From positions 1-43,809 of the forward strand of contig JACPFM010000040.1 of the NCBI GenBank assembly GCA_016182965.1: a stretch of 43,809 nucleotides of DNA, in the 5' to 3' direction. A program made the position numbers and the translations under genes. This document shows, piece after piece, positions 1 to 7,380 of this stretch. Source of the DNA: Deltaproteobacteria bacterium (lineage in GTDB: Bacteria > Myxococcota_A > Polyangia > Polyangiales > JADJMO01). Each line of letters starts with the position of its first letter. Position 1 is the stretch's first letter. Under the pieces are notes generated by a model. The model saw only the letters and a program-made list of their open reading frames with translations, did no database searches and was not told the DNA's origin.

Positions 1-1
1 G

Positions 2-1354
2 CCGCTGCCGCAGCGACCGGCGATGGCGCCCGCCGTCGCCGCCGGTCCCGCCATCCCGTCGCGCCCGGCGAAGTCGCGCGAGCCCGCGGCGGCCCGCCCC
101 GGCCACGCCGCCGCGCTGGCGGCGCTCCTCGGGCGCCTGTCCGACGTGGTCGACCTCGACGAGGGCGACGCCTTCGCGCCGGCCAACGACGCCAAGCGCG
201 CCTCCGTCGAGCGCGTGCTGCGCGAGCAGGCGCGCGCGCTGCAGCAGGAGGGGGAGCTCCCCGCCTCGACCTCGCTCGACGACCTCGTGCGCGACGCATC
301 GCGCGAGGCGCTCGGCGCCGGCCCGCTCGACATGCTGCTCGACGACGACGACGTCGTCGAGGTCCAGATGAGCCGCTTCGACCAGATCATGGTGCACCGC
401 GAGGGCGGCGCGTCGGCTCCGTTCGAGATCGCGTTCTCCGGCGAGGCCGGGCTACGTCGCGCCGTCGGGCGCCTCGCGCTCGGCGCCGGGGTGCGCGTTC
501 GCGAGGGCGACACCACCGTCGACGTGCGCCTCCCGAGCGGCGCGCACCTCACCGCGATCCTCCCGCCGGTCGCCGCCAACGGCACGGTGGTCGTCCTGCG
601 CAAGCGCCGTCGCGCCGACCTCGGGCTCGAAGATTTGATCCGCTCCGGCACGCTGTCGCGCGGCATGGCGACGTTCCTCCAGCAGTGCGTCACCGCCAAG
701 GCGAACATCCTCATCGCCGGTCCGCTCGGCGCCGGCACGACGACGCTCATCGGTGCGCTCGCCGGCTCCATCCCCACCGAAGACCGGGTCTTCGCGATCC
801 AGGACATCGACGAGCTCGTCCTCGCGCACCCGTACGGCGCGTCGTTCCTCGTGCCCGACACCGGTGAGGCGGGCGCCCGCATCGTCCGCATGGCGTGCTC
901 GCTCAGGCCCGATCGCCTGCTCGTCGGCGTGATGGCCGGCGACCTCGTCGGGCAGGTCATGGAGGGCATCGGGGGCGGCGCCGACGGCGTCATCGCGGCC
1001 GTGCGCGGGCCGACCCTGCGCCAAGCCCTCGCGCGCCTCGCGCCGGCGCTGGTCGCCGCTCGTCCGGGGCTCGATCCGGCGAGCGCTCGCGCCTGGATCG
1101 CGTCGTCGTTCGACATCGCCGTCGAGGTCGCCCGCGTGAAGGGGGGGCGCCACCGCGTGCTGCGCATCAGCGAGCTCACGGCCGAGCCGAACGAGATCAA
1201 GACGCGCGACGTCTTCGAGCTCGCGATCGATCCCGCGAACCCCGAGCGCGAAGGCGCGTTCCAGCCCACCGGCGTCGTGCCGGCCGTGGTGCAGGAGCTC
1301 AAGGCGCAGGGCCACCGCATCGACGAGGCGATCTTCCGGCGCCAGCCGCGCTGA
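2..1354 (+). CDS. CpaF/TadA-like secretion ATPase paralogue with degenerate active site (5' partial)
   Basis: The protein has the CpaF/GspE (type II/IV secretion, Tad pilus) ATPase layout: an N-terminal helical region, a central beta-rich N-domain (DMLLDDDDVVEVQ, then MVHREGG) and a C-terminal RecA-like domain. The reading frame is open to the left edge, the first ATG is at 23, and the residues before it are Ala/Pro/Arg-rich. The real protein may therefore begin outside the window, perhaps with an FHA domain as in some myxobacterial relatives (inference). The key residues are altered. The Walker A loop reads GPLGAGTTT, with Thr where the Lys of GxxxxGK[ST] should be. The Asp-box glutamate is Gln (AIQDIDEL), the Walker B VGEVRG region reads VGVMAG, and the conserved His of the His-box is replaced (AVRG). 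It is probably a non-hydrolysing paralogue that assembles with an active ATPase. The family is clear, the role is not. Confidence 0.8.
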   Translation, partial: PLPQRPAMAPAVAAGPAIPSRPAKSREPAAARPGHAAALAALLGRLSDVVDLDEGDAFAPANDAKRASVERVLREQARALQQEGELPASTSLDDLVRDASREALGAGPLDMLLDDDDVVEVQMSRFDQIMVHREGGASAPFEIAFSGEAGLRRAVGRLALGAGVRVREGDTTVDVRLPSGAHLTAILPPVAANGTVVVLRKRRRADLGLEDLIRSGTLSRGMATFLQQCVTAKANILIAGPLGAGTTTLIGALAGSIPTEDRVFAIQDIDELVLAHPYGASFLVPDTGEAGARIVRMACSLRPDRLLVGVMAGDLVGQVMEGIGGGADGVIAAVRGPTLRQALARLAPALVAARPGLDPASARAWIASSFDIAVEVARVKGGRHRVLRISELTAEPNEIKTRDVFELAIDPANPEREGAFQPTGVVPAVVQELKAQGHRIDEAIFRRQPR

Positions 1355-1371
1355 CGTAGACCCCCGGGTCC

Positions 1372-2061
1372 GTGGACACGCCGCTCTCTCCTCATCGCGT
1401 CTGCGCGATCGTCCCCGCGCTCGACGCGGCGGCGACGATCGCCGACGTCGTGCGCGGCGCGGCGCGGCAGGTAGCGGTCGTCGTGGTCGTCGACGACGGC
1501 TCGCACGACGCAACCGCCAAGGTGGCCCGCGAGGCGGGCGCCACGGTGGTCGGGCACGCGATCAACCGCGGCAAGGGCGCGGCGCTCCGCACCGGGCTCG
1601 AGTGGGCGCGCGAGCACGGCTACGAGGCCGTCGTCTCGCTCGACGCCGACGGGCAGCACCCACCCGGGCAGATCGCGAAGATCCTCGCGGCGTCGGCCGA
1701 TCCCGCGGCGTTGGTGCTCGGCGTGCGCAACCTCGTGTCGGCGGGGGCGCCGCGCGCCAACCAGCTGTCGAACGGGTTCTCCAACTGGTTCCTCTCCACC
1801 GTCACGCGACGCGCGCTGCGCGATACGCAGTGCGGTCTCCGCCGCTATCCCGTGCGCACCGTGCTCGGGCTGGGCGTGAGGGACGACGGCTTCGGCTTCG
1901 AGACCGAGGTCCTGCTGCGCGCGCTCCGCGCGGGAATGCCCATCGTGCAGGTCGACATCGACGTGCTCTACCCGGAGTCGCGCACCACGCACTTCGACGG
2001 CCGCCGCGATCCCTGGCGGATCGTGGGCCGGGTGCTGCGCACGCTGCTCGTCGATCGTTGA
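1372..2061 (+). CDS. Family 2 glycosyltransferase, dolichol/polyprenol-phosphate mannosyltransferase-like
   Basis: This is a GT-A fold glycosyltransferase of 229 residues. It shows the N-terminal strand AIVPALDAA, the nucleotide-sugar site VVDDGSHDAT, the NRGKGAALRTG loop typical of DPM1/GtrB-like enzymes, and the metal-binding DADGQH. Later come DTQCGLRRYP and the GFETEVLLRAL acceptor-side motif. There are no C-terminal membrane helices, so it resembles the soluble short forms that charge a polyprenyl phosphate with a sugar. The GTG start lies 17 bases after the preceding stop, so it is probably cotranscribed with the CpaF-like gene. The sugar donor and acceptor cannot be read from the sequence. 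Confidence 0.85.
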   Translation: MDTPLSPHRVCAIVPALDAAATIADVVRGAARQVAVVVVVDDGSHDATAKVAREAGATVVGHAINRGKGAALRTGLEWAREHGYEAVVSLDADGQHPPGQIAKILAASADPAALVLGVRNLVSAGAPRANQLSNGFSNWFLSTVTRRALRDTQCGLRRYPVRTVLGLGVRDDGFGFETEVLLRALRAGMPIVQVDIDVLYPESRTTHFDGRRDPWRIVGRVLRTLLVDR

Positions 2062-2100
2062 GCTTGTTGGGCCGGAATTTTTCAGCGATGCTGTCCCAAC

Positions 2101-2628
2101 TTGGGAGCGCCGCCTTTCGTCGTCGGAGTGGGAGCAGAGGTCGGGGCCCGGATCGACCGCATCGCGGCCGATCTGCTGGCAGCCTCGCGCGAGCCGAACC
2201 TGGCGGAGATCGTGGTGGCGCGCGCGGCAGACGCGCTGTCCGGGTACGGCTCGTGTCTCGGCATCGTCGACGAGCCGACGCGGACGTTGCGACTCCGCGC
2301 CACGCACGGGTTCGCGCGGGAGATGGCGCAGGCCCTCCGCGTCGCGCCGCTCGACAGCCAGCAGCCAGCGTGCGTCGCGGCGCGCACCGGTCGACCGCTG
2401 GTGGTGTCGACGTTCGCCGAGTACGTCGCGCTGTTCCCGGACTTCTACGCGAAATACGGCGCCACGCTGCGCACGCGAGCGCTCGTGTACGCGCCGGTGC
2501 TGCACGAGGGGCGCTCGATCGGCTCGCTCGGCGTCAGCTTCGATCACGATCGCGTCGCGAACGCCGACGACGTCGCCGTGCTCGAGGCGCTCGCGCGGTT
2601 CGCCAGCCGCGCGCTCCAACGGCCGTGA
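2101..2628 (+). CDS. GAF domain protein
   Basis: A 175-residue protein that is almost entirely one GAF domain. It has an N-terminal helix (IDRIAADLLAAS), the central sheet with LGIVDEPTRTLRLRATHGF, the RTGRPLVV region, and APVLHEGRSIGSLGVSF followed by the C-terminal helix. GAF domains bind small ligands or act as redox/light sensors. No output domain is attached, so this one probably works with a partner protein. The start is uncertain: a TTG at 2101 gives the longest form and a GTG at 2128 would also keep the domain. It ends exactly against the convergent selB stop, with no spacer. The ligand is unknown. Confidence 0.75.
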   Translation: MGAPPFVVGVGAEVGARIDRIAADLLAASREPNLAEIVVARAADALSGYGSCLGIVDEPTRTLRLRATHGFAREMAQALRVAPLDSQQPACVAARTGRPLVVSTFAEYVALFPDFYAKYGATLRTRALVYAPVLHEGRSIGSLGVSFDHDRVANADDVAVLEALARFASRALQRP

Positions 2629-4584
2629 TCAGGCGCCGCGGAGCTTGCGCAGGTCGCCGACGCGCAGCGTGACCTTCTGCGCGTCGAACCACTCGGCGAG
2701 CGGCACGACGAACTTCCGCGACGCGCCCACGAGGTCCTTGAACTCGCCGGTGGAGATCGCGCCCTTGTCCTTCAGGAAGGTGACGAGGCGCGCGCGCACG
2801 TCGTCGAGAGCGGCACGATCGAACCAGAGATCGCCCTGTACGTGCACGATGCGCCCGGTGCCGGCGACCGAGGTGGCGAGGGCGCGGGCGCGCGCGGGGT
2901 CGACGCCTAGATCGCGGGCGATCTCCGCCAGCGTGGGCGGAGCCACGCCGCCCTCGCGCAGCCGGCGCGCGATCTCCAGCGCGTGCGGGTCGTCGGCGCG
3001 GGCGCGCGGCTTGAACGACGCGCGACGGACCTTCTCGCCGAGGCGCACCACCTCGCCGGCGGAGACGGCCTTCTCGAGGGTCGTCTCGGACAGGCCCGGG
3101 GCGGTGTTGGGCGGCACCGACCCGACGATCACGGCGAGCGGCGCGCCCTCGTCGTCGGGGTGCTCGGCGTGCCAGCGGTCGAGCGCGGCGAGCAGCAGCT
3201 GGCGGACGCGCGCGCGGCCGGCGTCGCCGATCCAGCGCGTGCCGCCGCCGGACTTCAGCTCCCAGCCCGACAGGCCACGCGCGACCTCCTTCGGCACAGC
3301 GCGCTCCGGCAGGCGTCGGGCCAGCTCGTCGGCCGCGAGCCCGGCGAGCCCCGCGCCGTCGATCTCGATCTTCGCGCGCGCCAGCGCGTCGCCGGCGCGC
3401 CAGGCGCGCAGCAGGCTCGAGTAGCGGGCGCGACCGCCGGCGAGCTTCCCCGGCTGGACGCGCAGCACCTCGAGCGATCCCACCGTGGTGCCGATCCCCG
3501 CGATCGGGGCGTCGGCGCGCGCGACCGATCGATCGCCGGCGGCGAGCGCCACGGGGCGTGAGAGCACCGCGCGCACGAGCCAGGTCTCGCCGGGACCGAT
3601 GGTGGTCTTCGCCGGCGCCTCGCCCTCCGGCTCGGCCAGCGGCCCGAGCGGCACGAGGCGACCGGAGACCTCGTCGGTGCCGGCGTGGATGGTGATGCGC
3701 GCACGGCGCCCGAACGGGCGCCCCTGACCGGTGCGCACGAGCACCGCGTCGAACGCGCGGGTGACCGCGATCGACCCTGGCTGCGCGAGCGTCTCGCCGC
3801 GATGGACGTCCGCGAGCTCGACGCCGCCGAGGCCGATGGCGACGCGGCCCGTGGCGGTCGCCTTCGTCACCGCGCTGCCGTGCTGGTGCAGGCCGCGCAC
3901 GCGCACGCGGCGGCCCGAGGGGACCAGCTCGAGCTCGTCGCCGGTGCTCACGCTGCCGGCGACCAGTGTGCCGGTGACCACCACGCCCTGACCGCGCGGC
4001 ACGAAGGCGCGATCGATCGCGAGGCGGGCAGGGCGCTTCTGCCGCGGACCGAGATCGAGCGCGCGCGTCTCCTTGGCGATCGCCGCGCGCAAGGCGTCGA
4101 TCCCGAGCCCGGTCTTGCCGCTGACCTCGAAGATCGGCGCGCCCGCCCACGGCGTGCGCGAGAGCACGTCCTCGACGTCGATGCGCGCCAGGCCGCGCGT
4201 CTCGTCGTCGGCGGCGTCGCAGCGCGTGAGGGCGACCACCAGCCGCTCGACCCCGAGCCCGGCGAGGATGGCCAGGTGCTCGCGCGTCTGCGGCATGACG
4301 CCGGCGTCGGCCGCGACGACGAGGAGCGCGACGTCGACGCCCTGCGCGCCGCCGACCATCGTCCCGACGAACCGCTCGTGGCCGGGGACGTCGACCACCG
4401 CGACGACACGCTCGGTCCCGTCACGGCCGTCGGGATCGCGGACGCGCAGCGGCGCGAACCCGAGCTCGATGGTGATGCCGCGCTTCTTCTCTTCGGGCAG
4501 CCGATCGGTGTCGACGCCGGTCAGCGCGCGGACCAGCGTCGTCTTGCCGTGATCGACGTGCCCCGCCGTACCGAGAACCGCCAA
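2629..4584 (-). CDS. selB: Selenocysteine-specific translation elongation factor SelB
   Basis: SelB carries Sec-tRNA(Sec) to ribosomes paused at a UGA marked by a SECIS hairpin. The 651-residue protein has an EF-Tu-like GTPase domain: G1 GHVDHGKT at residues 8-15, switch I RGITIE at 35-40, G3 DVPGHE at 65-70 and G4 TRCD near 120. Two beta-barrel domains follow, then a long C-terminal region (about 440-651) of winged helices that in SelB bind the SECIS RNA. The length is close to the usual 610-650. The start is TTG at 4584, one base beyond the stop of the upstream transglycosylase gene (TGA-C-TTG), so the two are probably translationally coupled. No selA, selD, tRNA-Sec or obvious selenoprotein is in the window. 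SelB nevertheless implies that the organism makes selenoproteins. Confidence 0.93.
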   Translation of the reverse strand: MAVLGTAGHVDHGKTTLVRALTGVDTDRLPEEKKRGITIELGFAPLRVRDPDGRDGTERVVAVVDVPGHERFVGTMVGGAQGVDVALLVVAADAGVMPQTREHLAILAGLGVERLVVALTRCDAADDETRGLARIDVEDVLSRTPWAGAPIFEVSGKTGLGIDALRAAIAKETRALDLGPRQKRPARLAIDRAFVPRGQGVVVTGTLVAGSVSTGDELELVPSGRRVRVRGLHQHGSAVTKATATGRVAIGLGGVELADVHRGETLAQPGSIAVTRAFDAVLVRTGQGRPFGRRARITIHAGTDEVSGRLVPLGPLAEPEGEAPAKTTIGPGETWLVRAVLSRPVALAAGDRSVARADAPIAGIGTTVGSLEVLRVQPGKLAGGRARYSSLLRAWRAGDALARAKIEIDGAGLAGLAADELARRLPERAVPKEVARGLSGWELKSGGGTRWIGDAGRARVRQLLLAALDRWHAEHPDDEGAPLAVIVGSVPPNTAPGLSETTLEKAVSAGEVVRLGEKVRRASFKPRARADDPHALEIARRLREGGVAPPTLAEIARDLGVDPARARALATSVAGTGRIVHVQGDLWFDRAALDDVRARLVTFLKDKGAISTGEFKDLVGASRKFVVPLAEWFDAQKVTLRVGDLRKLRGA

Positions 4585-4585
4585 G

Positions 4586-5161
4586 TCAATCCGCTCCCGG
4601 GCTGCCGACCGACGCTTCGAGCGCGTCGGCGGTCGCCCGGTAGCGGCGATACCACGACTTGACCTTCACGACGTAGTCCTGCGTCTCGGCGATGTGCGGG
4701 ATGCCGCCCGCGCGGATGACCGCGCCTTCGCCGGCGTTGTACGCGGCGATGGTCAGGTCGAGATCGCCGTTGAAGGTGTTGGCGAGCACCCGGAGGTAGC
4801 GGCAGCCGCCGAAGATGTTCTCGCGCGGATCCCACGCGTCGCTGACGAGCATGTGTGCCGCCGTCTCGGGCATGAGCTGCATCAACCCTTGCGCGCCGGC
4901 GACGCTCAGCGCGGTCGGATCGAAGTCGCTCTCGGCCTTCATGATCGCGCGGATGAACGCCTCGGGCAGCTGGTAGTACCCGGCGGCCTCGCGGATGAAC
5001 TGATCGTACCGGGTGTCGCCGGGCTTGTCGGTGAAGCTCAGCGTTCCGTCGGGGCGCTCGGAGATGAAGATGTCGGCCGAGGCATCGCGCGGCGCGACCG
5101 CGGCGAGCCCGGCGAGGACGACCGCACCGGACACGAGCCGAACGAACGAACGAAGCTTCAT
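4586..5161 (-). CDS. Secreted lytic transglycosylase (SLT family)
   Basis: A 191-residue precursor. The ATG at 5161 is chosen over the longer open frame because it is followed at once by a signal peptide (MKLRSFVRLVSGAVVLAGLA, cleavage near ASA-D). The next ~40 residues (DIFISERPDGTLSFTDKP) resemble the short DUF4124-like cap seen in many proteobacterial transglycosylases. The catalytic domain has the Slt motifs in order: AIMKAESDFDP with the catalytic Glu, GAQGLMQLMPETA, ENIFGGCRYL, and AAYNAGEGAV, ending with YVVKVKSWYRRY. It should cleave the MurNAc-GlcNAc bond of peptidoglycan to give 1,6-anhydro products in the periplasm. It is upstream of and coupled to selB. No functional link between the two is obvious. 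Confidence 0.9.
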   Translation of the reverse strand: MKLRSFVRLVSGAVVLAGLAAVAPRDASADIFISERPDGTLSFTDKPGDTRYDQFIREAAGYYQLPEAFIRAIMKAESDFDPTALSVAGAQGLMQLMPETAAHMLVSDAWDPRENIFGGCRYLRVLANTFNGDLDLTIAAYNAGEGAVIRAGGIPHIAETQDYVVKVKSWYRRYRATADALEASVGSPGAD

Positions 5162-5424
5162 CGCCTTCACGTGGGGATGTCCGATGTTGCGCCGTGGCAC
5201 GCGCCGCGGCCAAGGATTTCGAGGCTCCGCGACGACGACGTGGGAACGCTCGACCCGCGCGGACGCTTCCGCTCGCTCGAGCATCGGATGTGAGGTTCGC
5301 ACTCGACGGCATGAATTCAAACGGCTTTTCCGACTCGCCTTCCAACTCGCAGGTGGGCCGATCTTTCCCGGGGCTGCCGCCGTGAGCTTGCCCGCCGGCG
5401 TCAGCATCATTAGGCTGAACGTCC
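5162..5424. other. Divergent intergenic region
   Basis: 263 bases lie between the divergent transglycosylase and lipoprotein genes. Both promoters must be here, but I see no convincing -35/-10 pair. Bases 5305-5350 are locally less GC-rich than the surroundings. No RNA gene or repeat was recognised. Confidence 0.4.
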
Positions 5425-6267
5425 GTGGAGCCCCGGCCTTTCCGCTTTGTCTGGTTCGCCGCGCCCATGCTGGCGAGCGCCATCGGCTGCGCGGCTCCCA
5501 TCGGGCCCGAGGTCGATGCCGGCTCCTCGCAGAAGCTGTCGGTCGTCGAGGTCCGCACCTGGCACGCCGCCGACACCGGGCAGGTCGTCCGCGTCGACGC
5601 CGCGGCGCGCTTCGTGTCGGTGCGCGAGCCCGGCGCTCCTTCCGACGCGCTCGAGCTGCTCGGCCTCGCGTGGGCGCCGGTGAGCACCGGTGCGTGCACG
5701 CTCGTCTCCGAAGAGGCGGCCCGGCAGACGTCCTCCGTGCGCGTCGATCTGCGCGATCTCTCGCCGGTGACCATGCTGCTCGACGGCGCGCCGGTCGGTC
5801 TCGAGCCGCGCGCCTTCCCCGACGTGGCGGGTCTGGTGAGCGGCGTCGTGTTCGTCGCGCCCGCCGACCTCGTCGTTCCGCAGGCCACCAAGAGCATCAC
5901 GCTGCAGACCGCCAACGCCGCGGTCGCGGGCCTCGAGCTGCCCGAGCTCCCGGCGCCGGTGCGCCTCGTCGACGCGGTCGCCAACGACGGCACCTTCACG
6001 GTCGACGCGACGGGCTTCGCCGTCACCACTGCGCCCGCGCGCGGCGACGATCGCATCGTCGTCGAGGTGCTCCGCGGCGGCGTGCTGCGCGCCCGCTGCG
6101 GGGTCGACACGACGGGGCACCTCCGCATCGATGCCGCCGCTCTCGGCGGCGCGGGCGAGGCGACGTTGGTGTTCCGCGCGCAGCGGCACCTCCTGCGCGA
6201 CGACGCGACCTCCTCGCTCGACGCCCGCCTCGAGCGCGACGTCGAAGTGCGCGTCGTCGCCCGCTGA
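5425..6267 (+). CDS. Predicted lipoprotein, beta-rich, function unknown
   Basis: A 280-residue protein with a type II signal peptide. A hydrophobic N-terminus leads to the lipobox SAIG-C with the lipidated Cys at about residue 22. The GTG at 5425 is the start that gives a complete signal. The mature part is rich in alternating hydrophobic/polar stretches (VVRVDAAARFVSV, VDLRDLSPVTMLLDG, EATLVFRAQRHLL), which suggests an all-beta fold. I recognise no family and see no catalytic motif. It is followed 56 bases later by the M15-like peptidase gene on the same strand, so an envelope role is plausible. Confidence 0.7.
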   Translation: MEPRPFRFVWFAAPMLASAIGCAAPIGPEVDAGSSQKLSVVEVRTWHAADTGQVVRVDAAARFVSVREPGAPSDALELLGLAWAPVSTGACTLVSEEAARQTSSVRVDLRDLSPVTMLLDGAPVGLEPRAFPDVAGLVSGVVFVAPADLVVPQATKSITLQTANAAVAGLELPELPAPVRLVDAVANDGTFTVDATGFAVTTAPARGDDRIVVEVLRGGVLRARCGVDTTGHLRIDAAALGGAGEATLVFRAQRHLLRDDATSSLDARLERDVEVRVVAR

Positions 6268-6323
6268 TCTCCTCCCCCCGGCTGGCCCGATCGACGAGCC
6301 CGGGCTAGTCTCGGCGACCCGCC

Positions 6324-7352
6324 ATGCGACGGCCGGTCCTGCCACTCCTGGTCTGCGCCTCGATCGCGACGGCTTCCCTGGCGAGCGGGGGCCCGCCCCC
6401 GTCGTCGTCGACGAAGGCGCCGCCGCCGCCGGCCGCGAAGCCGGCGCTGGCGGCCTCCAAGGCCGCCCCGGCGCTGTCGGCCTCCAAGGCCGCGCCGGCG
6501 CCGTCGGTCGCGCTGCCGGCTGCCGCCTCGTCGGCGAAGCTGGCGGTCCTTCCCGCGGCGAAGCCCGGGGCGAAGCCGCCGGTCGTCGCAGCCAAGGGGC
6601 CGATCGCCAACGCCACCGCCAAGCCCAAGGCGGTGGCCATGCTGTCCGGCTGGGCGCCGCCCTCGTACGTCGCGATGGTCAAGAAGTGGCACGTGCCCTC
6701 CGGCAAGGCGCCGGTCGACGCCGCGGGTCGTCCGAAGCTCGTGCTGTCGTCGATCAACGGGCTCGGGCGCGTCGAGCTCTCGCCGCTCGGCGACCGAGGC
6801 GGCTTCGCGCCCGTCGATCTCGATCGCGTGAGCCACCTGCTGCGCTCCTCCGACGGCGCCGAGCACCCCATCGACGCCCGGCTGCTCGACATCGCCTACG
6901 CGCTGCAGCGCCACTTCGGCGCCGGAGAGATCCGCTTCCTCTCGGGCTACCGCGCCCCCAAGCGCCTCGGCTCGAACCACGGCTACGGCCGCGCGATCGA
7001 TCTGGTGGTCCCCGGGGCGACCGACGAGGAGGTCGCCACCTACGCACGGTCGCTCGGCTTCGTGGGCGTCGGCATCTACCCGACGAGCGGCTTCGTCCAC
7101 CTCGACGTGCGCGACCGGAGCTTCTTCTGGGTCGATCGCTCCGGTCCCGGAAAGCCGAACAAGACGGTCGGCATCCTCGCGGGCGACGCCGCGGCGGTCG
7201 ACGCGGCCGCGCGCAAGGCGGGCGCCGTGGGCCTGCCTGCCGCGAAGATCGGACGCGACGTCGAGGCCTCGCTCGCCGCGCACGCGAAGGCGCTCGGCAG
7301 CGCCGCGCCGCCCGCCGCGACCGAAGACGTCGCCGACGACGACGATCACTGA
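6324..7352 (+). CDS. M15/YcbK (DUF882)-type zinc murein peptidase, exported
   Basis: A 342-residue protein with an N-terminal signal segment (MRRPVLPLLVCASIATASLA). A low-complexity Ala/Pro/Lys/Ser linker runs to about residue 105 and contains a repeated AASKAAPALS-like unit. A C-terminal peptidase domain follows. The domain carries the M15/DUF882 signature: RFLSGYRAPK, then SNHGYGRAIDLV with the zinc His and Asp, and GIYPTSGFVHLDVRDR with the second zinc His. Relatives are DD-carboxypeptidases or L,D-type murein hydrolases acting in the periplasm. The last ~60 residues are Ala-rich and end in an acidic tail. The substrate linkage is not certain from sequence. Confidence 0.82.
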   Translation: MRRPVLPLLVCASIATASLASGGPPPSSSTKAPPPPAAKPALAASKAAPALSASKAAPAPSVALPAAASSAKLAVLPAAKPGAKPPVVAAKGPIANATAKPKAVAMLSGWAPPSYVAMVKKWHVPSGKAPVDAAGRPKLVLSSINGLGRVELSPLGDRGGFAPVDLDRVSHLLRSSDGAEHPIDARLLDIAYALQRHFGAGEIRFLSGYRAPKRLGSNHGYGRAIDLVVPGATDEEVATYARSLGFVGVGIYPTSGFVHLDVRDRSFFWVDRSGPGKPNKTVGILAGDAAAVDAAARKAGAVGLPAAKIGRDVEASLAAHAKALGSAAPPAATEDVADDDDH

Positions 7353-7380
7353 TCCGCGGCTCACCCGAGGTGCACTGATC

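Noticed and set aside
2629..5424. Possible selenoprotein gene next to selB
   Set aside because: I looked for known redox motifs with an in-frame TGA in the flanking genes and found none.
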